A DNA stretch of 64,000 nt from Serratia sp. FDAARGOS_506 (GTDB lineage: Bacteria > Pseudomonadota > Gammaproteobacteria > Enterobacterales > Enterobacteriaceae). Shown piece after piece: positions 35,857 through 50,950 of this stretch (within the stretch, counting starts at the first letter, position 1; each line of letters begins with the position of its first letter). The stretch covers positions 1,302,001 to 1,366,000 of the forward strand of contig NZ_CP033831.1 of assembly GCF_003812745.1 (NCBI RefSeq), in the 5' to 3' direction. The notes under the pieces are model-generated. The model was not told the origin of the DNA, searched no databases, and saw only the letters and a list, made by a program, of their open reading frames with translations. Made by a program: the position numbers and the translations under genes.

Positions 35857-37089
35857 TCACACGTTGGCGCGCATGCCCGGATTTTTCACCGCGTCGGTGA
35901 TCGCCTTGCCGCGCGTATCCTTGCCGAAGAACACCAACAGGGCGATCGCCACCGCCACCGTCCCGGCAACCATGGCCATCGCCAGGCCGTAATTATGCCC
36001 ATGATGCTCGGCGATGGTGGCTTGCAGCGTGGCGTTGACCGAGGCGATCAGGTTACCCAGCTGGTACACGAACCCCGGCAGTACCGCGCGGGTATTGGCC
36101 GGCACCAGTTCGGTCAGGTAGGTCGGTATCACGCCCCAGGCCCCCTGTACCATGAACTGCATCAGGAAAGCGCCGATCCCGAGCATCAGCGAACCGCTGG
36201 AAAACGCCCACAGCGGGATCACCGGCAACGCCAACAGCGCGGCGATGATGATCGCTTTTTTACGGCCGATCTTTTCCGACAACGAGCCAAAGAAAACGCC
36301 GCCAATAATTGACGCGATATTGTAGCTTATGGCGATGATACTGACGGTTTTAGGGTCGAAACCGTGCTGAACTTTCAAAAATACCGGATACAGGTCTTGC
36401 GTGCCGTGGGAGAAGAAATTGAACGCCGCCATCAACAGCACGAGATAGCAGCATAGCTTCCAGTGGCTCTTCAACACCGGCAGCAAGGCGGTGCTTTCTT
36501 TGCGTTCACGCGCCGCCAACCACACCGGCGACTCCTGCACACAATAATAAATAAACGGCAGCAGTAGGATCGGCGCCGCGCCGATAACGAACATGCCGCG
36601 CCAGCCGACCGCTTCGAACAGCAGGCCATACACCACCGCCGCCAGCAGATAACCGAACGGATAGCCGGCCTGGAAAATGCCCGACATCAGGCCGCGCGAG
36701 CGGTCCGGTATGGTTTCCATCGCCAACGACGACGCCACGCCCCAGATACCGCCCATCGCAACCCCGTACAGCACCCGCAACAGCAAAAAGACCGTCAGCG
36801 AGGGCGCCGCGGCGGAGAGCAGCTCAAACACCGAGAAGAAGACGATATTCAGCATCAGGATCGGCTTGCGGCCATATTTTTCCGCCGCACGCCCGAAGAT
36901 CAGCGCGCCGATCGGTCGCACCGCCAGCGTGAGCAAAATCGCCAACGTCACCTGTTCCAGGCCGACGTGAAAGGATTGCGCGATATCGCTGAGTAAGAAT
37001 ACCAGCACGAAAAAATCAAAAGCATCGAGCGTCCAGCTTGAAAAGCTGGCGATTGCCGCATTGCGTTGCAGCGGGGTCCAACCAAACAT
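35857..37089 (-). CDS. MFS transporter, sialate/lactate (SHS)-type
   Basis: 410 aa with twelve predicted membrane segments. N-terminal SWTLDAFDFFVLVFLL, the loop motif RAAEKYGRKP and the second-half equivalent SLSEKIGRKK place it among proton symporters of the SHS type (Jen1/NanT-like), which carry monocarboxylates or sialic acid. The exact substrate cannot be read from sequence. It lies alone between the ilvL promoter and comM; in E. coli these are direct neighbours, so the gene is an insertion relative to that map. Confidence 0.82.
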   Translation of the reverse strand: MFGWTPLQRNAAIASFSSWTLDAFDFFVLVFLLSDIAQSFHVGLEQVTLAILLTLAVRPIGALIFGRAAEKYGRKPILMLNIVFFSVFELLSAAAPSLTVFLLLRVLYGVAMGGIWGVASSLAMETIPDRSRGLMSGIFQAGYPFGYLLAAVVYGLLFEAVGWRGMFVIGAAPILLLPFIYYCVQESPVWLAARERKESTALLPVLKSHWKLCCYLVLLMAAFNFFSHGTQDLYPVFLKVQHGFDPKTVSIIAISYNIASIIGGVFFGSLSEKIGRKKAIIIAALLALPVIPLWAFSSGSLMLGIGAFLMQFMVQGAWGVIPTYLTELVPANTRAVLPGFVYQLGNLIASVNATLQATIAEHHGHNYGLAMAMVAGTVAVAIALLVFFGKDTRGKAITDAVKNPGMRANV

Positions 37090-37431
37090 AGTGTTATCCC
37101 TACCGTAGAGTACGAAGTCAGGAGGTTTAGCGGCTGCCGGGCAGAATGCGGCGGCGGTCGGGGTTTGTTAAAGAAGTGATTTTTCTTTTAATCAATTGTT
37201 AAATACACCCATTAAGCCTATGGTTGCAATGCGTCTGGGCCGCTAATGTGTTGCAGCCTTCGGCGATATTGTTAATGGGTATTGCCGCAGGCTGCGAGAC
37301 AGATCGCACAACCTCATTCGTTGAGATGAAAATCGGCAATTAAGCTGCGAACCTCCGGGAAAAATCGCTAATAACGCCGCGCGGAGCCAGAATGAATCGC
37401 GCATCATGTTGCCCTCAGCAAGGAGAGCGAT
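37090..37431. other. Intergenic region between divergent MFS gene and comM
   Basis: About 340 bp. No RNA motif or operator recognised. It ends with AAGGAGAG before the comM start, a strong ribosome binding site. Confidence 0.45.
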
Positions 37432-38955
37432 ATGTCATTGGCGGTAATCTATAGCCGCGCCATCATCGGCGTTCAGGCCCCTTCAGTAACGGTGGAGGTG
37501 CATATCAGCAATGGCTTGCCCGGCCTGACGCTGGTCGGTCTGCCGGAAACCACGGTGAAAGAGGCGCGCGACCGAGTGCGCAGCGCCCTGATCAACAACG
37601 GCTTCACCTTTCCCGCCCGGCGCATCACCGTCAATTTGGCGCCGGCCGATCTGCCGAAAGAAGGCGGGCGTTACGATCTGCCCATAGCGCTGGCGATCCT
37701 CGCCGCCTCCGAACAATTGCCTCTCGCACCGTTGGCACGTTACGAGTTTCTTGGCGAGCTCGCACTGTCCGGCTCGCTGCGTGCGGTCAGGGGCGCGATC
37801 CCGGCGGCGCTGGCGGCGGCTGATGCAGGGCGACAACTGATCCTCTCGACGGACAATACCGCCGAGGTCGGCTTGATCGCACAGTCACAATCCCATACCG
37901 CCCGGCACCTGTTGGAAGTCTGCGCCTTTCTGCTCGGCCAGGGCGAATTGCCGGTGGCAGCCATGCCTCCCGCTGCGGACACCGCCCGCGAAAATGCCGA
38001 CCTGCTCGACATCATTGGTCAGGAGCAGGCCAAGCGGGCCCTGGAGATCGCCGCCGCCGGCGGGCATAACCTGCTGCTGATTGGGCCGCCGGGCACCGGT
38101 AAAACCATGCTGGCCAGCCGCCTGACGGGCTTGCTGCCGCCGCTGACGGAACATGAGGCGCTGGAAAGCCTGGCGGTCGCCAGCTTGCAGCATCATATCC
38201 CCACCGCGCTACTATGGCGCCAGAGGCCGTTTCGCGCACCGCATCACAGCGCATCGATGGCGGCGTTGGTCGGCGGCGGCTCACTCCCGCGTCCGGGCGA
38301 GATCTCTATGGCGCATAACGGCGTACTGTTTTTGGATGAGCTACCGGAATTCGAGCGTAAGGTGCTGGATGCTCTGCGTGAGCCGCTGGAGTCCGGCGAG
38401 ATCGTGATTTCACGCGCCAACGCCAAGGTCTGTTTCCCCGCCAGAGTGCAGTTGATCGCGGCAATGAACCCCAGCCCGACAGGGCATTATCAGGGGTTAC
38501 ACAATCGCGCCTCACCGCAGCAGGTGTTGCGCTATCTGGCCCGGCTGTCAGGGCCTTTTCTCGATCGCTTCGATCTGTCTATCGAAGTGCCGCTGTTACC
38601 GCCAGGTACGCTCAGTCAGCGGAAAACGCATGGAGAAAGCAGTGATCAAGTGCGGGAAAGGGTTCAGCTGGCGCGCACCCGACAGCTCGAACGCGCCGGG
38701 AAAGTCAACGCGCTGCTGAGCAACCGTGAGGTGGAGAGGGATTGCGTTCTGCAGGCGGCTGACGCCGAGTTTTTGGAGACGACATTAAACGCGCTGGGGT
38801 TGTCGGTCCGCGCCTGGCAGCGCATCTTGAAAGTAGCACGCACGCTGGCGGACTTGGCAGGGGATGCTGAGCTCGATAGGTGCCACCTCAGTGAAGCGCT
38901 GGGCTATCGCTGTATGGATCGTCTGTTGTTACAGCTGCATCGTAGTCTGGAATAG
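37432..38955 (+). CDS. comM: ComM (YifB), AAA+ Mg-chelatase-like helicase
   Basis: 507 aa (E. coli YifB 506). N-terminal Lon-like ChlI domain (about 20-140), then AAA+ Mg-chelatase domain with Walker A GPPGTGKT (about residue 220), Walker B VLFLDELPEF and the C-terminal helical lid. In naturally competent bacteria ComM is a branch-migration helicase needed for integrating incoming DNA; in enterobacteria the role is less clear. Strong Shine-Dalgarno. Confidence 0.94.
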   Translation: MSLAVIYSRAIIGVQAPSVTVEVHISNGLPGLTLVGLPETTVKEARDRVRSALINNGFTFPARRITVNLAPADLPKEGGRYDLPIALAILAASEQLPLAPLARYEFLGELALSGSLRAVRGAIPAALAAADAGRQLILSTDNTAEVGLIAQSQSHTARHLLEVCAFLLGQGELPVAAMPPAADTARENADLLDIIGQEQAKRALEIAAAGGHNLLLIGPPGTGKTMLASRLTGLLPPLTEHEALESLAVASLQHHIPTALLWRQRPFRAPHHSASMAALVGGGSLPRPGEISMAHNGVLFLDELPEFERKVLDALREPLESGEIVISRANAKVCFPARVQLIAAMNPSPTGHYQGLHNRASPQQVLRYLARLSGPFLDRFDLSIEVPLLPPGTLSQRKTHGESSDQVRERVQLARTRQLERAGKVNALLSNREVERDCVLQAADAEFLETTLNALGLSVRAWQRILKVARTLADLAGDAELDRCHLSEALGYRCMDRLLLQLHRSLE

Positions 38956-38958
38956 AAA

Positions 38959-38978
38959 ATGGGGCCCGCAGGCCCCAT
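38959..38978. terminator. Terminator between comM and maoP
   Basis: ATGGGGCC/GGCCCCAT with a CGCA loop; TTTTC follows on the minus strand, so it mainly ends maoP and may block comM read-through. Confidence 0.65.
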
Positions 38979-38983
38979 CGTCT

Positions 38984-39322
38984 TTAGTCATCGCTGTCGC
39001 TGTAATCTTCTACTGCGTCAGCCTGCGGTTTACCGCCGGACAGAGTATGGAATTTCTTCGGACGGCGTGTGCGCGCCAGATATTTAGCCCATACTTTTTC
39101 CTGCTCGGTAGCCGCTTCGCGCTCACCGCGGCACACTGCGACGAACAGCTGTTCTTCTTCAGTGGCCGGCTGGCGTTTGCCCGAGTCCAGCTCGTTAAAC
39201 GCGTAGCCGAAGCGCTCTAGCAATTGCGCCTCTTTAATGGTGAAATCGCCGTGACGGGAGAACCCGCGAGGGTAATGTTTATTATCAAAAAAACGATTGG
39301 TCGTGGTGAAGCTATCCGCCAT
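38984..39322 (-). CDS. maoP: MaoP (YifE), Ori macrodomain organiser
   Basis: 112 aa from the ATG at 39322 (AGGAG upstream), identical in length to E. coli MaoP and closely similar ([37 protein letters not shown]). In E. coli MaoP acts with a short DNA site, maoS, just upstream of the gene to constrain long-range contacts in the Ori macrodomain. The divergent region with hdfR would hold maoS, but I cannot identify it with confidence. Confidence 0.93.
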   Translation of the reverse strand: MADSFTTTNRFFDNKHYPRGFSRHGDFTIKEAQLLERFGYAFNELDSGKRQPATEEEQLFVAVCRGEREAATEQEKVWAKYLARTRRPKKFHTLSGGKPQADAVEDYSDSDD

Positions 39323-39441
39323 CTGACACGCTCCTAATTCTCTTATGGCCGTGCTGTTTATGGCGCGGAGTATTAGATAGGCTTGACAGCGTGTAAAACA
39401 AAACATTTAAATCTTAACGACAAATTTTTTTGGAGATAGGT

Positions 39442-40269
39442 GTGGATACCGAATTACTGAAAACCTTTTTGGAGGTCAGTAGAACGCGTCACTTTGGCCG
39501 AGCCGCAGAATCTTTGTACTTAACGCAGTCTGCGGTCAGTTTCCGCATCCGTCAGTTAGAAAACCAGCTGGGCGCAAATTTATTTACCCGTCATCGCAAT
39601 AATATCCGCCTGACGCCTGCCGGCGAGCGGCTTCTGCCCTATGCCGAAAGCCTGATGAATACCTGGCAGCTGGCGAAGAAAGAGGTCGTGCGTTCGCTGC
39701 AACACACCGAGTTATCGATCGGCGCTACCGCTTCGCTGTGGGAGGCCTATCTGACCCCCTGGTTGCAGGCGCTCTATCAACAACGCGAGGCGCTACAGCT
39801 CGAAGCCAGGGTGGCATTAAGGCACTCTTTGGTAAAACAACTGCATGAAAGGCAACTCGATTTACTGATCACCACTGAACCGCCGAAGATGGATGAATTG
39901 GCCAGCCAGCAGCTGAGCAATTTCTCATTACGCCTGTTCTCATCCGCACATCGTGATAAACAAGCCCCAATGCCCTACATCAAGCTGGAATGGGGAGCCG
40001 ACTTCCACCAACAGGAAAGCCGCATGTTGGAAGGTGATAACGTGCCGGTACTCACCACCACCTCCGCTCACCTGACGCGTCAGCTGCTGGAAACCACAGG
40101 CGGATGTGCTTTCCTGCCCAGCCAGTGGGAACAAGAGTACCCGCAGTTGGTTGCCGCCGCCGAGATCCCAGCGATTATCCGCCCACTGTATGCCGTCTGG
40201 CTGCAAAACAGCGATCAACAGCCTTTGATTCGACAATTACTTAAAATACCTTTAAATACCGCAGCCTAA
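39442..40269 (+). CDS. hdfR: HdfR, LysR-type regulator
   Basis: 275 aa from GTG at 39442, aligned with the E. coli start [16 protein letters not shown] lies 6 bases upstream. The N-terminal helix-turn-helix ([19 protein letters not shown]) is nearly identical to E. coli HdfR, which represses flhDC and activates gltBD there. The effector domain is more diverged. Divergent from maoP as in E. coli. Confidence 0.92.
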   Translation: MDTELLKTFLEVSRTRHFGRAAESLYLTQSAVSFRIRQLENQLGANLFTRHRNNIRLTPAGERLLPYAESLMNTWQLAKKEVVRSLQHTELSIGATASLWEAYLTPWLQALYQQREALQLEARVALRHSLVKQLHERQLDLLITTEPPKMDELASQQLSNFSLRLFSSAHRDKQAPMPYIKLEWGADFHQQESRMLEGDNVPVLTTTSAHLTRQLLETTGGCAFLPSQWEQEYPQLVAAAEIPAIIRPLYAVWLQNSDQQPLIRQLLKIPLNTAA

Positions 40270-40501
40270 AGCGTTATGGCGGCCTTAAGCGCCGCCATCG
40301 TGGTCATGGCTGTCTATCACGCTAAAATGCGCCTATCGCCTTCTGAGAGAAGATAACGAAAAACAGCAAGGGAATCAGGAGGTCCACGGGGGTAAAGATC
40401 GGAAGAAGATGAAGCAACCAGGATTAGGCAAACATCGGCATATAGCGTCCAATGCATCCTTTTCCAAAAGTTGTAAAGCACTAAGGAAGGAGATTATAGG
40501 C

Positions 40502-40533
40502 AAAAAAAAACCCTTTGCTTTCGCAAAGGGTTC
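40502..40533 (-). terminator. Terminator of the rRNA/tRNA operon
   Basis: AACCCTTTGC/GCAAAGGGTT hairpin with GAAA-type loop and a run of nine T on the minus strand, just past tRNA-Trp. Confidence 0.9.
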
Positions 40534-40539
40534 TTAATA

Positions 40540-40615
40540 TGGCAGGGGCGGAGAGACTCGAACTCGCGACACCCGGTTTTGGAGACCGGTGCTCTACCAA
40601 CTGAGCTACGCCCCT
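40540..40615 (-). tRNA. trpT: tRNA-Trp (anticodon CCA)
   Basis: 76 nt cloverleaf with acceptor AGGGGCG/CGCCCCT, T-loop GTTCGAGT, anticodon CCA, encoded 3' CCA. Last gene of the rRNA transcript, as in E. coli rrnC. Confidence 0.96.
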
Positions 40616-40666
40616 AAATCTCGCTTAACATTATGCCTGCTAATAAAGCAGGCATAATTAAATAAG

Positions 40667-40743
40667 TGGCGGAACGGACGGGGCTCGAACCCGCGACCCC
40701 CTGCGTGACAGGCAGGTATTCTAACCAACTGAACTACCGCTCC
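40667..40743 (-). tRNA. aspT: tRNA-Asp (anticodon GTC)
   Basis: 77 nt, acceptor GGAGCGG/CCGTTCC, anticodon GTC, T-loop GTTCGAGC, encoded CCA. Lies between 5S rRNA and tRNA-Trp, matching the distal end of E. coli rrnC. A small GCCTGC/GCAGGC hairpin sits between the two tRNAs. Confidence 0.96.
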
Positions 40744-40835
40744 ACCGATTCTTTTACGTTGCATCTCTCGATGCCGGCAAAATCGCGCTCTGCGATTTGC
40801 GCATTACCAGTCGTCACACTGATAACGTTTATTTG

Positions 40836-40955
40836 ATGCCTGGCAGTGTCCTACTCTCGCATGGGGAGACCCCACACTACCATCGGCGCTACGGCGTTTC
40901 ACTTCTGAGTTCGGCATGGGGTCAGGTGGGACCACCGCGCTATTGCCGCCAGGCA
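40836..40955 (-). rRNA. rrf: 5S ribosomal RNA
   Basis: 120 nt, ends GCCTGGC/GCCAGGC pair; internal sequence nearly identical to E. coli 5S (CCATGCCGAACTCAGAAGTG). Confidence 0.97.
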
Positions 40956-41059
40956 AATTCTGTTTCATTCCAACCGCTCCACTCTCCTGAAGCCATCAGA
41001 ACCAATCTGTAAACAAGCTGAATATTGTCCTGGTCTCACCAAAACACCTTCGGTGTTGT

Positions 41060-43957
<2,898 letters not shown>

Positions 43958-44092
43958 TCACAACCCGAAGATGTTTCCATCGTTCGCGCTGCAAACATTT
44001 GAGAGACTCTATGACAGGTTACTCTTCATCCCAGTACATCTACGGAGGGATAAATTTCAGCCGTCATGTTTCAATTTTCAGCTTGTTCCAGA

Positions 44093-44105
44093 TTGTTAAA
44101 GAGCA
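44093..44105 (-). promoter_or_regulatory. boxA antitermination element in the 16S-23S spacer
   Basis: TGCTCTTTAACAA on the minus strand, the same element as in the rRNA leader; it recruits the Nus antitermination complex. Confidence 0.85.
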
Positions 44106-44164
44106 AAATACTTCGCAGCATACTGTCGCCAATATACTCTGAAGTATTGAAATACCGGACTATA

Positions 44165-44240
44165 TGGTGGAGCTAAGCGGGATCGAACCGCTGACCTCCT
44201 GCGTGCAAGGCAGGCGCTCTCCCAGCTGAGCTATAGCCCC
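44165..44240 (-). tRNA. alaT: tRNA-Ala (anticodon TGC)
   Basis: 76 nt, acceptor GGGGCTA/TAGCTCC, anticodon TGC, encoded CCA. Second tRNA in the 16S-23S spacer. Confidence 0.96.
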
Positions 44241-44278
44241 ATACAGTCACGCGCAGTACCTTTTCCACTTCCGAGAAG

Positions 44279-44355
<77 letters not shown>

Positions 44356-44429
44356 ATAAAGGTATTTCTGCTCGTTACTTTCTATCAGACAATCTGTGTG
44401 AGCACGCCACTCGAACTAATATCTTTAGG

Positions 44430-45971
<1,542 letters not shown>

Positions 45972-46122
45972 AAGCTTGATTTGCTTCCACTCGAGAAGCG
46001 ATGCTCAAAGATTTACTGCATGAATTTTACTTCAGTTAGTCACTCTTCAAGACTTGATATTTTTTGCATCCGAAGATGCTGGATATCGTCTTGTGGAGTG
46101 CCCACACAGATTGTCTGATAAA

Positions 46123-46135
46123 TTGTTAAAGAGCA
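46123..46135 (-). promoter_or_regulatory. boxA antitermination element in the rRNA leader
   Basis: TGCTCTTTAACAA on the minus strand, between P2 and 16S, identical to the spacer copy. Confidence 0.88.
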
Positions 46136-46166
46136 GTGCCGAGAAACTCATCGGCGCGGGCTGCGT

Positions 46167-46194
46167 ATATTACGCTTTTCGCCCTGAGAGTCAA
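46167..46194 (-). promoter_or_regulatory. rRNA promoter P2
   Basis: TTGACT (46189-46194) and TAATAT (46167-46172) with a 16-bp spacer on the minus strand. Confidence 0.88.
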
Positions 46195-46263
46195 GCGTTT
46201 ATTTCGCTTTCCTCTCGCTGACCCGGCGGCTTTTCAGTCGTTGTTCCCGGTCAGTGGAGGCGC

Positions 46264-46291
46264 ATTATAGGGAGTTCTCGGCAGGCCGCAA
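46264..46291 (-). promoter_or_regulatory. rRNA promoter P1
   Basis: TTGCGG (46286-46291) and TATAAT (46264-46269), 16-bp spacer, followed by GCGCC as in E. coli rrn P1 discriminators. An A/T-rich UP-element-like tract (46294-46320) precedes it. Confidence 0.92.
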
Positions 46292-46342
46292 CCCCTATTT
46301 TCAATATTTTTTTCAACCGTTGAATGTTTAACCAAAACACCG

Positions 46343-47206
46343 TTAAAGCGGCAGTTTTTTCAACGATTTAAAGCCGTAGCCCTGCAAAACGGGCAATAAA
46401 GCGTCAGTATCTTCATTTAACGCCATGCAATACGCCAGATTCTCTTCCTGGCTCGAGACCAGATTTTCCTGCGTCGAGATGAGCCAGGCGGTACGACGGG
46501 CAATCGCCGCACCGGAATCCACCAGCCGGGTGCCTTCCGGCAACACCTGCATCAGCTCTTCAGCTAATAGAGGGAAATGGGTGCAGCCCAGCACGACGGT
46601 ATCCGGCGGCTCGCGCATGCTCAGCCACGGATGCAGGATCTTCTTCAGCACCGGCAGCGGCACGGCTTCGCCGTGCAGCTTGGCCTCCGCCAGCTCCACC
46701 AGCTCTGAAGAGCCCAGCAGTTCAATCTTGCAGTCGGTAGCGAAACGGGAAATCAGTTCGTGGGTGTAGCTGCGCTGTACGGTGCCGCGGGTCGCCAACA
46801 GGCCGACAATGCCGTTGACGGTAAGACGGGCGGCAGGTTTGATGGCGGGCACCACGCCCACGACCGGGAAACTGAAACGCTCGCGCAGGGCCGGCAAGGA
46901 AACGGTGCTGGCAGTGTTACAGGCAATGACGACAATCGCCAGAGGATGCCGCTGCTGCACTGCGCCGACAATCTCCACCACGCGCTCAACGATAAACTCT
47001 TCGGACTTCTCGCCGTAGGGGAACGCCACGTTGTCGAAAGCGTATATATAGTGGAGATCCGGCAGCAATTGCCGAATCTCTTGATATACCGACAGCCCGC
47101 CGACGCCGGAATCGAAAACCAGCACCGTCGGGCGAGGTGTGGCGGTGCTGTTAGAAGGTATAGCTTCCAGTGAGGTAGTATTCTCTTCCTGGAGTAGCGT
47201 AGCCAT
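46343..47206 (-). CDS. murI: Glutamate racemase
   Basis: 287 aa from ATG at 47206 (E. coli 285). It supplies D-glutamate for peptidoglycan. Catalytic cysteines lie in VIACNTAST and LGCTHFPL; N-terminal [10 protein letters not shown] is the family signature. The long N-terminal extension before residue 25 is typical of enterobacterial MurI, which needs UDP-MurNAc-Ala for activity. The gene starts 56 bp inside the end of btuB, the same overlap as in E. coli, and ends just before the rRNA P1 region. Confidence 0.96.
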   Translation of the reverse strand: MATLLQEENTTSLEAIPSNSTATPRPTVLVFDSGVGGLSVYQEIRQLLPDLHYIYAFDNVAFPYGEKSEEFIVERVVEIVGAVQQRHPLAIVVIACNTASTVSLPALRERFSFPVVGVVPAIKPAARLTVNGIVGLLATRGTVQRSYTHELISRFATDCKIELLGSSELVELAEAKLHGEAVPLPVLKKILHPWLSMREPPDTVVLGCTHFPLLAEELMQVLPEGTRLVDSGAAIARRTAWLISTQENLVSSQEENLAYCMALNEDTDALLPVLQGYGFKSLKKLPL

Positions 47207-49022
47207 AGGCCGTCTCATAATCTTTATCAAACAGGTTGGCAATTCTACCACGAACTGTCAGATGAGATGTGACCGGATACGAAACTGCGAGATCCCACAG
47301 GCTCACGCCGCCAAGTTTCACGCTTTGCTCCGGATAGGTACCGTAGTCCTTGTCATAACGTTGACCCAGGTATTGATAAGTCACCGCCCAGTCAAAGTCA
47401 TACAACTGCCAATCCAGCTCATACTTCACCTGTTGTTTCGCGCGCCGCAGCAGCACTTCATTGGTCTTGGCGTTGCGAGGATCGACATAGTCATAACCAA
47501 TCTGGTGCGTCAGCGGGCCGGTATCAAACGAGGCAGTGGCTTCAATCCCTTTGATGGTCGCCTTACCCACGTTGTAATAGACGTAGTTGGTTTCCCCCGT
47601 GGAATCGATCAAATTGTCGATGTCGTTGCGATAACCGGAAACGCGCCAGGTCACCGGGCCGGTCAGTCCTTCAAAGCCGCCTTCCCACTGCTTGCTTTCT
47701 TCCGGTTTCAGATCGGTATTGTTGCCGAAATTGCCGTATAGCTGGCTCATATTCGGTGCTTTGAACGCCGTGCCATACGAAGCGATAAAACGGTATCCCT
47801 CGACGAATTCCCAGGCTGCGCTGGTTTGCCAAGTGCCGTGCCAGCCAAACTCGGAATGATCGTCACCTCGAACCGCGCCTTCCAACGTTACCGGGCCAAC
47901 CAGTTGCTGCGCAGTCAGGTAGATGCCTGCATCACGTTGGCTTTTTTCACCCTTCACGGTGGTGGAGTCCGGCTTGATTTTCTGTTGCTGCCAGTCAACA
48001 CCAGAGCTTACGGTACCCTCTCCAACCTGCAGCGTATTACCCCACTGCAGGTTGTACTGTTCGGAATCCACCAAACTGGCCGAGCTGTCATACATACCGC
48101 GACGAGGATCGTAATCGTAATCCTTGCTATGACTGTAGCTGCCGATCAATTGTGTTGCGTAAATCCCTTCTTTATAACGCAATCCGGTATCCCAGGTTTG
48201 GTTGTACAGTTTGCGAGTATCTAACAGAGGGCTGGTCGGAGAGGAATAGTAACCATCGTACGCCGTGCGGTTGTCATAGCCATATCCGCGTACAAAGCCG
48301 CTGACCGATTCGCTGAACTGGTGCTCAAGCGCGCCATACAGAGACTTACTCATAAAGCCATCGCGGTCCTGCTGGCTTTGCATGCCGGTGCTGCCATAGG
48401 CCACCACATCATACCCTTTGGTATAAGTGTAATTCCCTGCCACCGTCGCCACGGTGCTGTCGCCCAGCTGTTGCTGGGTCGAAGCGTCATAGGATTGATA
48501 GCCGTTGGAGCCGACGCCTGCGGAGAGCGTAGTGCCGTTCTTTTCACGCGTGGTGATGATGTTGACCACACCGCCGATGGCGTCGGAACCGTACACCGCC
48601 GAGCGTGGGCCACGAATGTATTCGACTTTCTGCACCAGTGAGATCGGGATTTGGCTGAGATCGGAAGAGCCGCTGACGCCCGCCTGGTTAAGGCGAATGC
48701 CGTCGATCAATACCAAGACATGGCTGGAGTTGGTGCCGCGAATAAACAGTGAGCTCTTTTGCCCCAGTCCGCCGTTTTGGCCGATGTCCACACCCGGCAA
48801 ACGGCGCATCACGTCGGTCAGGCTTTTGGCCTGCCAACGATCGATATCGTTGCGGGTGACGATGGAAGTCGGCGCCAGCACGGAAGAAACCGGCTGCGGG
48901 AAGCGGTTGGCGGTCACCACCAGGTTATCGCCATTCGTGGCTGTCGTGTTGTCTTGCGCCCATCCAGAAAAAGCCGTGACGGAGGAGACCACCGCCAGCA
49001 GCGTATTTTTTGTAATTGTCAT
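47151..49022 (-). CDS. btuB: TonB-dependent vitamin B12 receptor
   Basis: 623 aa from ATG at 49022; an in-frame TTG five codons earlier is less likely. Signal peptide ends SGWAQ, followed by the TonB box DNLVVTA, plug domain (about 45-150) and a 22-strand barrel ending YYLTGSYTF with the C-terminal Phe for BAM recognition. It imports cobalamins across the outer membrane. Expression is under the cobalamin riboswitch upstream. Confidence 0.95.
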   Translation of the reverse strand: MTITKNTLLAVVSSVTAFSGWAQDNTTATNGDNLVVTANRFPQPVSSVLAPTSIVTRNDIDRWQAKSLTDVMRRLPGVDIGQNGGLGQKSSLFIRGTNSSHVLVLIDGIRLNQAGVSGSSDLSQIPISLVQKVEYIRGPRSAVYGSDAIGGVVNIITTREKNGTTLSAGVGSNGYQSYDASTQQQLGDSTVATVAGNYTYTKGYDVVAYGSTGMQSQQDRDGFMSKSLYGALEHQFSESVSGFVRGYGYDNRTAYDGYYSSPTSPLLDTRKLYNQTWDTGLRYKEGIYATQLIGSYSHSKDYDYDPRRGMYDSSASLVDSEQYNLQWGNTLQVGEGTVSSGVDWQQQKIKPDSTTVKGEKSQRDAGIYLTAQQLVGPVTLEGAVRGDDHSEFGWHGTWQTSAAWEFVEGYRFIASYGTAFKAPNMSQLYGNFGNNTDLKPEESKQWEGGFEGLTGPVTWRVSGYRNDIDNLIDSTGETNYVYYNVGKATIKGIEATASFDTGPLTHQIGYDYVDPRNAKTNEVLLRRAKQQVKYELDWQLYDFDWAVTYQYLGQRYDKDYGTYPEQSVKLGGVSLWDLAVSYPVTSHLTVRGRIANLFDKDYETAYGYATPGREYYLTGSYTF

Positions 49023-49091
49023 GAGAAAAGCATCCAAACTTAATTGGCGGATGCCGCAGGATCATGGCCGGTAGTTCGCGACGGCCACGGA

Positions 49092-49290
49092 CATTGCGAC
49101 GTAACACCGGCAGGTCTTCGGGCTTGGGATTTGCGGGCCGCGGGGTGCGACCAGCAACGGGCGATGACTTCCCATCCTGCAATGGACAGTGTCTGCGTTG
49201 AAACGCTATCGCCGTGACTTCCCCTTACCGCTGCGCGTCAGCTCCGGATTCACACCGGATTCCCTTTTCACTCGCTGCTTGAGGCCGGAC
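49092..49290 (-). promoter_or_regulatory. Cobalamin riboswitch of btuB
   Basis: On the minus strand the leader contains GGGAATCCGGTGTGAATCC, then GACGCGCAGCGGTAAGG, and the B12 box AAGCCCGAAGACCTGCCGG (49108-49126), in the order of the cobalamin aptamer. It lies about 70-270 bases before btuB. Binding of adenosylcobalamin should sequester the ribosome binding site. Boundaries are approximate. Confidence 0.92.
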
Positions 49291-49426
49291 GGCAATGCTA
49301 CGATCAATGCAAATAGATGTCTAGACTGCTATTAATGTTACAAATAATAAACACGACAAAACTGGACTTCACGGGCTGATTCCCTACAATCCCCGCTGAT
49401 CAAATTTGCCTGACGAGAAGAAACAC

Positions 49427-50530
49427 ATGACGCCCGAGAATTTGCCTATTGAACGTTACGATGACCAACTGGCGGAGAAAGTCGCCCGCCTGAAGACGTT
49501 GATGTCACCGTTCGCGGCGCCCGAGCCGGAAGTGTTCCGCTCGCCAGTCGACCACTACCGCATGCGCGCTGAATTCCGCATCTGGCACGACGCGGACGAC
49601 ATGTACCACATCATGTTCGATCAGCAGACCAAGCAGCGTATTCGCGTCGATCAATTCCCGGCTGCCAGCAAACTAATCAACCGCCTGATGAGCGCCCTGA
49701 TCGCCGCGCTGAAACCGGAACCGATCCTGCGTCACAAGCTGTTCCAGATCGATTATCTGTCGACGCAAAGCGGTAAAATCATCGCCTCGCTGCTGTACCA
49801 CCGCAAGCTGGATGACGTTTGGCAACGGCGCGCCGAGCAGCTGCGCGACGATCTGCGCGCGCAAGGTTTCGACCTGCAGCTGATCGGCCGAGCGTCGAAG
49901 ACCAAAATCATGCTCGACCAGGATTATGTTGACGAAGTGCTGCCGGTCGCCGGCCGCGACATGATCTACCGCCAGGTGGAAAACAGCTTCACGCAGCCCA
50001 ACGCGGCCATGAACGTGCAGATGCTGGAATGGGCGCTGGCGGTGACCGCCGGTTCCAAAGGCGATTTGCTGGAGCTGTATTGCGGCAACGGCAACTTCTC
50101 GCTGGCGCTGGCGCGCAATTTCGAGCGCGTGCTGGCGACCGAGATCGCCAAGCCGTCGGTGGCGGCGGCGCAGTACAACATTGCCGCCAACCATATCGAC
50201 AATGTACAGATCATCCGCATGGCGGCGGAAGATTTTACCCAGGCGATGAACGGGGTGCGCGAATTCAACCGGTTGAAAGGTATCGATCTGAGCAGTTACA
50301 ACTGCGAGACGATTTTCGTCGATCCGCCGCGCAGCGGGTTGGACGATGAAACGGTGAAGATGGTGCAGGCCTACCCGCGCATTCTGTATATCTCATGCAA
50401 CCCGGAAACGCTGTGCGCCAACCTGGAAACGCTGCAGGCCACGCACCAGGTCAGCCGCCTGGCGCTGTTCGATCAGTTCCCGTATACCCATCACATGGAA
50501 TGCGGCGTGTTGCTGGAAAAGCGCCGCTGA
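49427..50530 (+). CDS. trmA: tRNA (uracil-5-)-methyltransferase
   Basis: 367 aa from ATG at 49427 (E. coli 366). It makes m5U54 in tRNA T-loops and also acts on tmRNA. SAM motif [27 protein letters not shown], and catalytic Cys in YISCNPETL with the base Glu near the C-terminus. Highly similar to E. coli. It is divergent from btuB; the promoter lies in the 130 bp before it. Confidence 0.96.
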   Translation: MTPENLPIERYDDQLAEKVARLKTLMSPFAAPEPEVFRSPVDHYRMRAEFRIWHDADDMYHIMFDQQTKQRIRVDQFPAASKLINRLMSALIAALKPEPILRHKLFQIDYLSTQSGKIIASLLYHRKLDDVWQRRAEQLRDDLRAQGFDLQLIGRASKTKIMLDQDYVDEVLPVAGRDMIYRQVENSFTQPNAAMNVQMLEWALAVTAGSKGDLLELYCGNGNFSLALARNFERVLATEIAKPSVAAAQYNIAANHIDNVQIIRMAAEDFTQAMNGVREFNRLKGIDLSSYNCETIFVDPPRSGLDDETVKMVQAYPRILYISCNPETLCANLETLQATHQVSRLALFDQFPYTHHMECGVLLEKRR

Positions 50531-50537
50531 TACGACA

Positions 50538-50557
50538 GGGGCGCCATCAGGCGCCCC
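50538..50557. terminator. Terminator between trmA and yijD
   Basis: GGGGCGCC/GGCGCCCC with ATCA loop; ATTTCATT on the plus side, no clear T-run on the minus strand. Confidence 0.6.
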
Positions 50558-50563
50558 ATTTCA

Positions 50564-50938
50564 TTACGGCTCTTGAGTCGGCGCATCCAGCGCCTTGCGC
50601 GCCTTCAGCTTGACCCCGATCCACAGCACCAACGCCACGCAGATTACCGACGGCAGGAAGTTGGAACCGATCTGCGGGTATTCTGCACGCACGATGGCGC
50701 TGTACATCAGCAGCCCCAGCAGGAAGCAGGCCGCCGCCAGCTTCGGCATACCGTCGGGCATAGCGCGGTTCAGGTAGCGCTGATGCAGGCAGTACACCGC
50801 CAGCACCAACGCGATCAGCGGGAAGATCGAAAACGGCACCACCGAGCTGAACAGCGCGGCAAAGGAACCGTTGATCGAAAGGCCGGCAATCAACGCCAGC
50901 AGTAAGGTGCCATTTTCACGGCCTGGTTTTTCCATCAT
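50564..50938 (-). CDS. yijD: YijD, DUF1422 inner-membrane protein
   Basis: 124 aa (E. coli 119) with four membrane segments and the conserved core [21 protein letters not shown], here cited by its ends [10 protein letters not shown] and NGSFAALF. Function unknown. It lies 12 bp downstream of fabR, a conserved pair in enterobacteria, so it is probably FabR-autoregulated with it. Confidence 0.9.
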   Translation of the reverse strand: MMEKPGRENGTLLLALIAGLSINGSFAALFSSVVPFSIFPLIALVLAVYCLHQRYLNRAMPDGMPKLAAACFLLGLLMYSAIVRAEYPQIGSNFLPSVICVALVLWIGVKLKARKALDAPTQEP

Positions 50939-50950
50939 TTTTTACCTTTT

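Noticed and set aside
39323-39441. maoS site between maoP and hdfR
   Set aside because: Expected here from E. coli, but I could not match its 17-bp sequence with confidence.
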